In this document: piece by piece, positions 24,547-35,748 of the stretch | Layout of the letters: each line of letters opens with the position of its first letter | How positions within the stretch are numbered: the first letter of the stretch is position 1 | Source of the DNA: Capsicum annuum | Lineage: Eukaryota > Streptophyta > Magnoliopsida > Solanales > Solanaceae | Direction of reading: 5' to 3' | Assembly (NCBI RefSeq): GCF_002878395.1 | Contig: NW_025841638.1 | Span: 288,205-352,204, forward strand | Length of the DNA: 64,000 bases | Program-made: the position numbers and the translations under genes | The notes under the pieces: generated by a model | What the model was told of the DNA's origin: nothing | Database searches by the model: none | What the model saw: the letters and a program-made list of their open reading frames with translations, nothing else

Positions 24547-27448
24547 TGAGGAACCCCATCCAAACCCTAATTCCTTTATGTACTCTTTCAGTTTTCTTAA
24601 GAGAAAATATTTAGGGTTCCAATTCAAGAACCCTAATCATCCAAAAATTCATCCATAATTCTTTAAGATTTCTTCAAGAATCAAGTTCCTCATAGTGTGG
24701 GCTTTCATAATTATTTATTACAAATACGGATAGAGTCTCAAGCATTAGAATTCATCCAATTTCAAAGATTAAGGTATGTAGATGTTGATTCTTGGGTCCC
24801 TTTCATCAAAGAAGCTCAAGAACCCTTTTCATAACTCAAAGATTTTTATGTTTATGAGTTGTTAATAATTTGTATGAGTTGAAATTTCTATTACAAGTGT
24901 TTTTGAGTTTTGATTCATGTTTGTTTATAAGATTCATGAGCCTTGACCCTAGTAGGTGAAATCTATGTGATATTTGTGATGAATCTTTCTTATGTTGCTT
25001 TCTATGTGATGTGTTTATGTCAAATGGGTGTAAAAATGGTTGAATAAGCGAAGCATGTTCCCCCTAGGTTTGATAAAGAACTTAGGTGAAGCATAAGGGC
25101 CATTGTAGCATGTTGAAGATGAAACCCCAAATTGTGAGCTAGTTTATGCATGCCTAGTGTTTGATAAAATATCCAAGTGAATGAATTATTCCATTATACT
25201 AGGAACTCTCCAAATAAGTGTTAAACCATGTATGTCTAGAGTTTGTTGAAGGACCTTAGTAAATAAGTGGAGATGTGATAGTAGTAAATTCCCTAATTAT
25301 GTGCTCTTGATATATGTTATGTTTTTAATACATGCCAAGTGGTTAGCAAGTAAGTTATGACATGATAGTATGAAGTTTCCCCAAGCCATGTGATATCCAA
25401 ACACATGTCAAGACTGATTTAGGTATGAAATAGATGAGGTTGAACCTTGTTGAATGGAGTACGATCTAGTAGCATGTTTCCCCTATGTTATTATATTATT
25501 GTGATTTAGAGATTCTTAAAGTGACCCCTTGGCAATTATGATGATTAATAGATGTTTGTGATCCTTAATTGCTTAAGGTGATGTCTTAACTATTGTGAGA
25601 TACTCTAATGATTGTGATGATAAACGAATGCTTGTGATGATGAATGAATGATTATGCTTTACTTTTATGTTATCGAGTCCTGGGGGTATTTATACCCGAC
25701 AATAGAGCTGTTGTCTAGAGCCCATGTCAGGTTTTCGATAATTCTAGTCGATCCATGATTCTCAGAACTCAGTGAACTATAGAACTCTATATCCTCAGAC
25801 AAGTGCAGAACTTAAGAAGTCTTAGTAATCTCAATTATATCTGTATCGCTAGTAATCTAGCCTCAGTCCTGTAATCAGCTCAGATCTAATAGTATTTAAG
25901 TGATTCAATTCTAATCTTAGAAGTGATTTGAGTAATCTATTCAAGCTATATATTGTCAGTCAGATACCATGATTCGATACCTTTTTCGTCAGCTATGGAA
26001 CAAAGTAATCTAAGCGTAACTCAGTTAGATCTTTTGAGAAACATAATCAGTATAATATTAAGTTCATTTATGTTTAGTTAAGATTTTAGTTCAGAGTCTT
26101 TTAGTTGGGAGTAGAAATTAGCATCGAGTGAGGGAAGATATGATGGCTAGCCGTCAGAGAGGCCGAGTCGTTAGGAGCGATCCCTAAACTCCAGAACTGC
26201 GTAGCCAACGCAGGATACAGGAGTCCCCGTCAGTAGAGCCTATCACCATCAAAGAGGTTTGACTATTATATTACCTCAGGTCGACTTTCTGTGAGGGTCA
26301 TCCTGTCAGAGAGGTTGACCAGAGTGGTCTTTAACCGTGGCACGGTATAGACACCCTTCTAGCTGGGGTTAAAGGTTGGACCCCACCTATGGTAGGTTGG
26401 GGTATGTCGGTTAAGTAACTACTTTCAATAGTTATAGTTTTAGTATCAATCTTTAAAAATTAGGACTGTATGGTACAGTCGTCTATCTCAATGAGAAACG
26501 TAGATAGTTCTATTAATTCATAGACCATACCGTCAGATAGGCTTTGTCTTATATACAGATTCTTAGATCTCATATCTCATATCTAGAGATCTCCTATCAA
26601 ATAGGCTTGATCTCCATCTCAGATTTTTTTGAGTATTCTTGTTGTCATATTCAAACATGATCATACTTTTTATCATTGATAATCGCTTCCAAAATAATCT
26701 GGTAGAAAAGTTGATCTTTAATTCTGTCAGTCAAAATCAGTAAGTTCAGAATTCAGTCCTTGATGTAAGTACATCTAGACTCTCAGTTATCAGTATCAGA
26801 TGAGTTAGTGAATTAGTATCTCAGTGTCATTAGTGAGTTTAGTCTGCAGTAAAATGGTATCCGAGTTTTTGTATCTCAAGTTGCGATGATTGTGTTCATG
26901 ATCTGTGCATTCATATATGTGTTCTCATGCGGCATCTTCATGATTATTCAGTTTAGATATTGTCCATGCATGAGTCCTTGTATTAGCCTACCTCGTCTAC
27001 CTACTCGGTGCATTCCTATACTAACGCATTTGTGCTATGGTGTTTTATTTGACATCATAGGTTCAGAGGCACAGGATCTAGATTATCCTTAGCAGTTCAG
27101 TGCCAGTCAGCAGCAGTAGCAGTAAGTCCTCTTCTTTCGAGGATGAATTTTAGTTAACTATTATTGCTTTAATCTTTTTTATTTTCACTTAATGGAGTTA
27201 GGTGGGGACCTGTCCCATCAACTTTGTAGTACAGATAGTTTAGTGGCTTTTCAAACGGATGTATTAGCATTTAGTTTTCTGTATTATGAGTATTCATAGA
27301 TGTGTTGAACCTTATGGCTAGTTTTTGAATTTATTTTAGATAATATGCTGTGTAAAGATATAGATATCAGTAAAGGGTTAGCTTGTGGTCCTTCGGGGTC
27401 ATAAGCACCTTGTGACATCTCAGGATGGGATTTCGGGGCGTTACATAC

Positions 27449-27462
27449 TTGGTATTAGAGCC
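27449..27462 (+). other. Primer binding site, element 2
   Basis: TTGGTATTAGAGCC lies three bases after the LTR end. It matches the usual tRNA-iMet primer site (TGGTATCAGAGCC) with one change. Confidence 0.88.
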
Positions 27463-27669
27463 TATGGTTCAAGAGTTTCCTAAGGAGTCTGAAAAGTCGT
27501 ATCTAGTAGAGTCTTGTACATGGGTGTGTAGCGCGCTAAATTTATGTACAAAAGGCTACAGGATGTTCTTAGGAGCAGTTTTCCTTCTTTCAGTGATCAT
27601 TTCATGCTAGTGAGCATGAGCTTAAGTTAGTTCTCAGTACAATCCACTTGTTTTTTCCAATTAGAGAGT

Positions 27670-28789
27670 ATGCCTTCTCACAGAGATTTTGTCTGTGGGG
27701 TTGATGATCAGCCCCCACATCCAGTAGATCCTGAGAATGAGAATTGTTACATACAGAGTTTCGGGCAGCTTTTCAGGCGTTAGACCAAGCTGTGACTAGT
27801 ATTCAGGGCAATCATCAGGCTATAACCCCACCTCAGCAAGATGGGGACTCAGCCACAGCAAGAATTAGAAGTTTCATGAAAATAAACCCGAATGAATTCT
27901 TTAGGTTAGTAGTCGGTGAGGACTCGTATCTTTATCAAGAGGAGGTAAAGAAGATCACCCAGATTAAGAATGTTTCTGAGAAGGATAGTGTTGAGTTAGC
28001 ATCTTATAGGTTGAAGGATTTTACTCATGATTGGGTAGTGATGTGGGATAAGAGTAGAGGGAAGAATTCAGCTCTGATGACTTGGCTAGAGTTTTAGAGT
28101 GCCTTTCTAGATAGGTATTTCCTGCTAGAGATAAGAGAGTCCAAGGTAGAAGAGTTCATGAACCTAAGGCAATGTTCCATGACCTTGAAAGAGTATTGTC
28201 TTAAGTTTAACCAATTAGCTAAGTATGCTCCTGACTTGATAGCTGACCCTAGATCGAGTATGAGTAAGCTTGTGACTGGTGTATCCGGGTTACTATTGAA
28301 AGAGTATAGGACTACTGTGCTTCATAGAGATATTGATCTTGCTAGATATGATGCATGCGCAATAGGTTGAGGTAGACAATATGAAGGAGAGAGAGAGTTT
28401 GTAAGAAAGCCAAGACATGTAGTCATGGTTTCTCATAGTCAGGGTCTTAGGCTGGTAATAGTTCTCAATATGGTCGGATATTTTTAGTTCCAGCTCCATC
28501 TCCAGCTAGTGTACCCGCACCTGTGTTTGGGGGTGTCAGATATGAGGGACCGCCAAGCTCCAAAGCCCATAGTAGTGCTAGTGGCGTTCGTACCCATCCG
28601 CATTGTAAAGAGTGTGGCAGGCACCACCAAGGTATCTGTAGAGCCAGTAGTGATGTGTGCTTTGGGTGTGGTAAGCCAAGTCATAGTAGGTGAGAATGTA
28701 AAATGCTGAATCAGAGGGGTAGACTCCGTGCATTTCAGGCTTGCCTTGATCGAGAAAGAGCCCCTGAAATAGACCTGGGTATGTTATGA
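27670..28789 (+). pseudogene. gag of element 2, broken
   Basis: Retrotransposon Gag. An ATG at 27670 starts MPSHRDFVCGVDDQPPHP, and the frame then shifts into the long piece 27744-28094 (FMKINPNEFFRLVVGED, ITQIKNVSEKDSVELASYRL, WVVMWDKSRGK). After a stop at 28095 comes FLDRYFLLEIRESKVEEFMN, then LKEYCLKFNQLAKYAPDL and MSKLVTGVSGLL. The nucleocapsid part at 28600-28710 keeps a zinc knuckle, CFGCGKPSHSR, stop, EC: CX2CX4HX4C apart from the stop inside it. A second CKECGRHHQGIC motif stands before it. Frame ends at a TGA at 28787-28789. Two shifts and at least three stops make it inactive. Confidence 0.88.
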
Positions 28790-29415
28790 GCCCTTTATCT
28801 TTATGATATGCATTGTTAGATCCATTGCTTCCATTTTGAGCTTGTACTTAGCATGAGTCATGCATGAGTTGCAGATCTTGATCAGTCAATCATGACCCAG
28901 TCTGTAGGTGCCTCGCGTACCGCTCCAGTATTTCAGCGAAGTGTGTTTAGAAGAACTTAGAGTCCCAATGGGGAGGTACCCCATAGTATTATGATGTTTC
29001 ATGCCATTAGATTCATCCCAATGCATGTTCAGATTTTCTATATGAAGTTAGCATTAGTCGTTATTGCATTGTAAGGTTGTGCTTTCGAAAGTCAGCTTAG
29101 CCGGACATTCATGCATTAGATATGTGCATTTAGTAGAAATGAGTTCAACTTGGCAGTGTGTGATCAGTCATTCATTCTTGAGATCAGCCCAGTTATGAGT
29201 CCATGTATCAGATATGCATTAGTGTTTTGAGAATTCAGCTATGAGTAGAGTCAGTCGAGTATTCCATGCATCAGATATGCATGCCCAGTGTGAGAACTCT
29301 ATATGTCAGTAGTTCTAGTTGCGTAAACATGACTTGAAATTTTTTCATTTCTTGAGTTGGTTTTGCTGATCCGTATTTTTAGTCTATCAAGCGACATTCG
29401 AGGATGAATGTTCCC
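28790..29415 (+). other. Noncoding 3' spacer of element 2 with satellite-like words
   Basis: There is no coding frame. The words CATGCATTAGATATG (29110), CATGTATCAGATATGCAT (29202) and CATGCATCAGATATGCATG (29265) repeat at intervals of about 92 and 63 bp. The last, preceded by GTATTCC and followed by CCCAGTG, matches unit position about 430-460 of the satellite. It is followed by CATTCGAGGATGAATGTTCC and the polypurine tract, as in the satellite. This is the closest thing in the window to the internal part of the element from which the satellite came. Confidence 0.7.
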
Positions 29416-29425
29416 AAGGGGGAGA
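29416..29425 (+). other. Polypurine tract of element 2
   Basis: AAGGGGGAGA, three bases before the 3' LTR. It is identical to the purine block at satellite unit boundaries. Confidence 0.88.
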
Positions 29426-29428
29426 TAA

Positions 29429-32400
29429 TGCAATGCCCTACAAAATTCTCTTCCAATCTGAGGCTTAGAGCGTATTTGGTAAAGCAAAAAATCTGAGTCT
29501 AAATGTTTCAAAGATATCTTCCAAAGTATGAAATACTTTGAATCATGCGGGAATCTATTTGATCATGAATTAAGGTCATAGAGGTCCCCTAACTCAAGGA
29601 CGAGTTGAAAGCTTTCTTATCATTCAAGTTTTAGTGAGCATCAAAACTTTGTTCAACTTCAATCGACATAACTCTTTGTATATATCGAATTAGAGGACTT
29701 AATATATATCAAATAAAATCACTTCAAATTTTCTTTCAAAAAATACTAATTTCATCAAAAACCGATATCAAATCAAAGAGTTATTCTCATTTTACTCCAG
29801 CATATCAGGCTGAGAAACTAAGTGGTGACATTCGTGATAAGCTTTCGTGGGCGTGACGACCTATAACCAATGTCATCATCCCTGGGAAGATTTCTACCTT
29901 TGGTGCTGACATTTTGTGAAAAGCCGTCACGCTCGTGACATCCTATCACCAATGTCGTCAACCTTAACTAGAAACTCAAAATTTTACCCTTTTGTGACGA
30001 CAATTCGTGACGACTTATCACCAACTTGACGGCTTGTCACAGATGTTGTCAGCTATTTTTTCCAGCAACTTAAGGATATTTTTACAAGGGTATTTTGGTC
30101 TTTTTCCATATTTTGTAGGTCTCTATAAATATGAGGAACCCCATCCAAGCCCTAATTCCTTAATCTACTCTTTCAATTCTCTTAAGAGAAAATATCTAGG
30201 GTTTCAATTCAAGAACCCTAATCTTCCAAAAATTCATCCATAATTCTTCAAGATTTCTTCAAGAATCAAGTTCCTCATAGTGTGGGCTTCGATAGTTATT
30301 TATTATAAGTGCGGATAGAGTCTCAAGCATTAGAATTCATCCAATTTCAAAGATTAAGGTTTGTAGATACTGATTCTTGGGTCCCTTTCATCCAAAAAGG
30401 TCAAGAACCCTTTTCAAAACTCAAAGATTTTTATGTTTATGAGTTGTTAATGATTTGTATGAGTTAAAATTAATGTTACATGTGTTGTTGACTTTTGATT
30501 CATGTTTGTTTACAAGATTCATGAGCCTTGTCCCTAGTAGGTAGAATCCATGTGATATTTGCGATGAATCTTTCTTATATTGTTTTCTATGTGATGTGTT
30601 CATGTCAAATGGGTGTAGAAATTGTTGAATAAACAAAACATGTTCCCCCTAGGTGTGATAAAGAGATTAGGTGAGGCATAATGGCCATTGTAGCATATTG
30701 AAGATGAAACCCCAAATTGTAAGTTAGTTTATGCATGCCTAGTGTTTGATAAAATGCCCAAGTTAATGAATTACTCCATTACAGTAGGAAATCCCCAAAT
30801 AAGTGTGAACTCGTTCATGTCTATTGTTTGTTGAAGTACCTTAGTGAATAAATGGAGATGTGATAGTAGTAAATTCCCTAACTATGTTCTCTTGATACAT
30901 GCTAAGTTTTAATACATTCCAAGTTGTTAGCAAGTAAGTTATGACATGATAGTATGAAGTTTCCCTAAGCCATTTGATATCCAAACACATATCAAGACTG
31001 ATTTAGGTATGAAATAGTTGAGGTAAAAACTTGTTGAATGGAGTACGATCTAGTAGCATGTTTCCCATACGTTATCATATGATTGTGATTTAGAGATGTT
31101 TAAAGTGACCCCTTGGCGATTGTGATGATGAATAGATGTTTGTTATCCCTAAATGCTTGAGGTGATGTCTTCATGACTGTGAGATTCTTTAATAATTGTG
31201 ATGATGAATGAATGCTTGTGATGATGAATGAATGATTATTCTTTACTTTTATGTTATCGAGTCCTTGGGGTATTTATACCCGACAATAGAGCTGTTGTCT
31301 AGAGCCTATGTCAGTTTCTCAATTATTCTAGTCGAGCCATGATTCTCAAAACTCAGTGAACTATAGAACTCTCTATCCTCAGACAAGTGCAAAAGTTAAG
31401 AAAGCTCAATAATCTAAGTTATCTCTATAATCTCTGTATCGCTAGTAATCTAGCCTCAGTCCTGTAATCAACTCATATCTAATAGTATTCAAGTGATTCA
31501 ATTCTAATCTCAGAAGCGATTTGAGTAATCTATTCAAGCTCTGTATCGTTTGTTAGATACCATGATTTAATACCTTTTCCGTCAGATAAGGAACTAAGTA
31601 ATCTCAGTGTAACTTAGTCAGATCTTTTGAGAAACATGATCATCATCAGATTTAGTTCAGTTGTGTTTAGTTAAGATTTCAGTTTAGAGTCTTTTAGTTA
31701 GGAGTAGAAACTAGCACCAAGCGAGGGAAGGGATGGTGACTCAATGTCAAAGAGGCTGAGTAGTTAGGAAGAATCCCAGAACTGAAGAACTGTGTAGCCA
31801 GCGCAGGATGCAGGAGTCCCCATCGGTAGAGGCTATTACCGTCAGAGAGGTTTGATTATTATATTGCCTCAGGCCGACTTCCTTCGAGGGTCATCTAGTT
31901 AGAGAGGCTTAACTAAAGAGGTATTTACCCGTGGCACGGTATTGACACCCTTTCTGCTGGGGTAACAGGTTGGACCCTACCTTTTTTAGGTTGGGGCATG
32001 TCGGTTAAGTAACTGCTTTCTATAGTTGTAGTTTCAGTATCAATCTTCAGAAATTAGGACTGTGTGGTACAGTCGTCTATCTCAGTGAGGAACTCAGATA
32101 GTTCCATTGATTCATGGACCATCCCATCAGATAGTCTTAGTCTTAAATACAGATTCTTATTGTAATAGCTAGAGATCTCCCATCAGATAGGCTTGATCTC
32201 CATCTCAGATTTTGTTGAGTATTCTTGGTGTCAGATTTGGACATGATCAGACTTCTCTTCACTGATAATTGCTTCTGGAATAATCTATTAGAAAAGCTGA
32301 TCTTTAATTTTGCCAGCCGAAAGTAGTAAAATCAGAATTCAGTCCTTGATGTAAGTAATTTAAACTCTCAGTTATCAGTATCAAATAAGTCAGTGATTAG

Positions 32401-33030
32401 TATCTCAGTATTAGTAGTGAGTTCAGTCTGTAGTAAAGTGGTATCTGAGTTTTAGTATCTAAAGTTGCGATGATTGTGTTCATGGTCTGTGCATTCATAT
32501 ATGTATTCTCATATGGCATCTTCATGATTATTCAGTTTAGATATTGTGCATGCATGAGCCCTTGCATTAGCCTACCTCGTCTACATACTCAGTACATTTC
32601 TATACTGATGCATTTGTGCTTTGGTATTTTATTTTACACCATAAGTTCAGAGGCACAGGATCAAGAGTATCCTCAGCAGTTCAATCCCATTCAACAGTAG
32701 TAGCAGTGAGTCCTCTTCTTTCAAGAAAGAATTTTAGTTTACTATTATTGCTTCATTCTTTGTTCATTTTCAGTTGATGGAGTTAGTTAGGGACCTATCC
32801 CATCAATTCCCCAGTTCAGATAGTTTCGAGGCTTTTCAGATGGATGTATTAGTATTCAATTTTTTGTATTATGAGTATTCATAGATGCATTGAACCTTAT
32901 GGAAAATTTCTGCATTTATTTTAGATATTTTGCATTGTATAGGTACAGATATCAATAAAGGGTTAGCTTATGGTCCTTCGAGGTCATAATCACCGTATGA
33001 CATCGCAGGATGGGATATCGGGGTGTTACA
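29429..33030 (+). mobile_element. 3' LTR of element 2 (3602 bp)
   Basis: It starts TGCAATGCCCTACAAAATTC and ends GGGGTGTTACA. It follows the 5' LTR over its whole length with scattered changes. TATA word at 30124-30131. The small hydrophobic frame of the 5' LTR is also open here (32470-32697). Confidence 0.92.
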
Positions 33031-33035
33031 GCTAT
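33031..33035. repeat. Target site duplication, right, element 2
   Basis: GCTAT, identical to 23837-23841, followed by GTACTCAAGGGC of the satellite. Confidence 0.93.
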
Positions 33036-34159
33036 GTACTCAAGGGCTTAGTTCGGTTCACAATATTTAGTTTATGTATCTCATTTTAGATTCGTTCATG
33101 TTCTCATGTTACCATTCATACATGTTCATTAAATGATCTTAGGCTCAACAGTGTTATCACCTTAAGGTAATTGTCTTCCTTATATTAACTCAGATCCATG
33201 TTTAGTTATAACTATAATCTTAAGTATCAGTTATTGTTGCATATTCAGTCACTCATTCAATTATCAGTTTAGTCTTGTAATCCTTGCATCAGAAATCTAT
33301 GTCCAGCGTATAAACTTAGTCTATCAGTAGTCCTAAACTTAATCAGTATCATTCATAGATGTATGTTCCCAAGGGGGAGATATTGTAATACCCCATACTT
33401 CTAGCTAGCTTAAATTCATCCTAAAGATGTCAAAGACTTTCCTTAAATATGTACACACCTTTATACATGTGGAATTTTCAAGATTTTTACTTTTCATGGT
33501 GTGGGAAATTAAATAAGCTTTCCATCGATACCAAATTCGCCGAAATTTGACACCCAGGGATAAGCTATATACTCAAAGGCTCAGTTCAATCCATGATATT
33601 CAGTTCGTGTATCACGTTTCATACTCATGCTTGTTCTCAAGCTCTTATTCATACAAGTTAAGAAAATGATCTTAGGCTCATTAGTGTTCTCAGCTTAAGG
33701 CAATAGTCTTCCTAGATTTACTCAGTTCCATGTTCAGCTACAACTATAATCTAAAGTAACCGTTATTGTTGACTATTCAGTCACTTATTCATTTATCAGT
33801 TTAGTTATGTATTCCATGTATCGAATATGCATGTCCAGCATATAAACTTAGTCTATCAGTAGTCCTCAACTTAATCAGTCACATTCGAGGATGAATATTC
33901 CCAAGGAGGAGATATTGTAATACCCAGTACTTCTACCTTGTTTAAATTCATCCCAACGATGTCACAGACTTGCCTCAAGGGCTCAGTTCAGTTCACGATA
34001 TTCTATTTGCATATCATATTTTAGACTTATTCATGTTCTCATGTTTCCATTCATACATGTTCAATAAAATGTCTTATAATCATCAGTGTTCCTTGATTAA
34101 GGTAATAGTTTTCCTTAAATTTACTCAGTTCCATGTTCAGTTACAACTATAATCTTATG
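33036..34159 (+). repeat. Satellite block C
   Basis: Rest of the unit split by element 2, then units at about 33384 and 33916. The unit at 33916 has lost about 130 bp: GTCACAGACTTGCC is followed directly by TCAAGGGCTCAG (33975), so the deletion ends at unit position about 189. The block stops at 34159, where the collapsed LTR of element 3 begins. Confidence 0.92.
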
Positions 34160-34333
34160 TGTAATGCCCCGATCATTTCTTAAGCCTAAATCCACCTTTT
34201 GAGTGAATATGGATGTCTTTCAAAGTAATTGATGTTTATACATTGTTGTATTTCTCTAGTTTCTACCTTGTTTATACCATGTGTGGCCTTAAGCACCATG
34301 TGACGTCTTGGGATAGGGTCATAGGATGTTACA
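34160..34333 (+). mobile_element. LTR remnant of element 3 (174 bp)
   Basis: It has LTR-like ends (TGTAATG at the start, TGTTACA at the end) but nothing of the usual kilobase or more between them. GGCCTTAAGCACCATGTGAC near the end resembles the end of the element-2 LTR (GGTCATAAGCACCTTGTGAC), so it is of a related family. Confidence 0.75.
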
Positions 34334-34336
34334 AGC

Positions 34337-34349
34337 TTGGTATCAAAGC
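34337..34349 (+). other. Primer binding site, element 3
   Basis: TTGGTATCAAAGC, tRNA-iMet type, three bases after the LTR remnant. Confidence 0.85.
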
Positions 34350-34542
34350 ATAAGGTTTGAAGAGTCGTAGGGAGTCTGACGAGCCGCATTACGTAGAGTC
34401 TTGATCTTTGGTGTGTAGAACGCCACATCTATGAGCAAGACGCTACGGGATGTTTTAGGAAAAGTTGTTTCTTTCTTCAAAAGTCTATCATGTCTACAAT
34501 TGTTTCTCTATGCTATTAATTTGTACTTATTTATGACAAAAA

Positions 34543-35748
34543 ATGCCTCCTCGTAGATCTCACAGAAATAACGAACGATCTCAACCCGTTGATCCTTCAG
34601 GTGACACGGTGTCCCACACTGAATTACAGGTAGCTTTGCAAGTGTTAGCCCAGGAGGTTACCGCCAATGCTTAGACCTATGTTCAGGCCGCAGTTCCACC
34701 TCCGCAGAAAGGTAATTTAGGGGCAGCACGGGTTCGTGATTTTATGCGGATGAATCCGCTAGAGTTTTATGGGTCAAAGACTGGAGAGGACCCACAAATA
34801 TATCTTGAGAGGTGAAAAAGATCACCCAAATTATGCATGTAGCCGAGGAAGAAAATATGGAGCTATCTTCCTATCACTTGAAAGATGTTGCTTATGACTG
34901 GCTGGAGATGTAGAGAAAGAGTAGAGGGGAGGATACCGCTCCCATGACTTGGTAGTTGTTCCAAGACGCATTCTTAGATATTTTCTTTTCCCTAGAGCTG
35001 ATGAAAGAGAAACTAGAAGAATCTATAAATATGAGACAGGTCCCCATAACAGTTAAGGAGTATTGTCATAAGTTCAACTAGTTATATAATTATGCTCCCG
35101 GTATTATGGATGATTCTAGAACAAGTATGAGTAAGTTTTTGGCTGATGTATTTAGTTATGTTGTGAAAGAGTGTAGATCTGATATGCTTAATAGGGATAT
35201 GAACCATTCAAGACTAATGATTCATGCTCAACATATTGAATCAAACAAGGTGAAGGAGAGAGATAGAGTAAGGCCAAATAAGCGAGTTAGATCCGAGTAG
35301 CAGGGGTATGGTCAGACTAGACTTTTTGGAGAGAATCGCCCTCAGTCCTAGAAATGTTCACTTGTGTCAGCGCCATCATCAGTTAGTGCTCCCGCATTCA
35401 GAATTGGAAAGAGCAGGGAGGCCTACTATATCCAGGTCCCAGGACAGTGTGAGTAACAAACCTCGTCCTCCCCTATGTCCGAAGTGCAGTAGGGACCATC
35501 CTAGTGAGTGCTTAGTCGATCGAACGGGTTGTTTTGGTTGCAGAAAGATGGACCATAGATTCAGGGATTTCCCATACGCTAGATAGAGGAGTTATGATAT
35601 TCATCCCTAAAGTCAGGATATTAGTGCTCCAGCCCCTTTAGTCCATCCTAATCCTTCTCAGAGTGCCTCATCTAGTACTGCAAGTGGTCAGCGCCATAAT
35701 CACTCTTATGCTATACCACCCCACTAGGAGCAGGAGGCTTCACCAGCT
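34543..35748 (+). pseudogene. gag fragment of element 3
   Basis: It starts at ATG 34543 with MPPRRSHRNNERSQPVDPSG, a typical Gag N-terminus of plant chromoviruses. It continues with ARVRDFMRMNPLEFYGSKTG, a frameshift near 34813, MELSSYHLKDVAYDWLEM, VKEYCHKFN, and 35106-35297 with SMSKFLADVFSYVVKECRSD. The nucleocapsid at 35470-35586 has CPKCSRDHPSEC and CFGCRKMDHRFRDFPY, in which the last Cys of the zinc knuckle is Phe. The hydrophilic linker to protease follows and is cut by the satellite junction. Stops at about 34674, 34912, 34953 and 35080. Inactive. Confidence 0.85.

Larger units (their letters stand above)
23842..27445 (+). mobile_element. 5' LTR of element 2 (3604 bp)
   Basis: It starts TGTAATGCCCCACAAAATCC and ends GGGGCGTTACA. 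U3 has a TGACG-rich block at 24245-24465 and a TATA box at 24539. The part after it (24560-27445) is a long presumed R/U5 without coding content except a small hydrophobic frame at 26886-27089. It carries a second copy of TTCGAGGATGAAT at 27136-27148, the word that precedes the polypurine tract elsewhere. Confidence 0.92.
23842..33030 (+). mobile_element. Element 2: gag-only LTR retrotransposon with 3.6-kb LTRs
   Basis: Two direct LTRs of about 3.6 kb enclose only 1983 bp: primer site, one decayed gag, a noncoding spacer and a polypurine tract. No trace of protease, RT, RNase H or integrase is present, and the spacer shows no scar of a large internal loss that I can see. It would therefore have depended on enzymes of another element (a TR-GAG or LARD-like non-autonomous form). 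The perfect GCTAT duplication shows a clean insertion of the whole 9.2-kb unit into one satellite monomer. Gag and primer site are of Ty3/gypsy chromovirus type. Confidence 0.92.
34160..35748 (+). mobile_element. Element 3: collapsed LTR plus gag fragment
   Basis: TGTAATGCCCCGATC at 34160 is an LTR start, GGATGTTACA at 34333 an LTR end, and a primer site follows. Only 174 bp of LTR remain, so most of the LTR has been lost internally. The gag pseudogene runs to about 35748, where satellite starts in mid-unit. No pol, polypurine tract or 3' LTR is left. CTTATG stands on both sides (34154-34159 and 35749-35754); this may be a duplication or chance, as the satellite phases on the two sides do not join into one normal unit. 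Confidence 0.8.

Noticed and set aside
28484..28709. Overlapping frames on both strands near 28.5-28.7 kb
   Set aside because: Shadows of the gag nucleocapsid region; the frame with the zinc knuckle is a different plus-strand frame.
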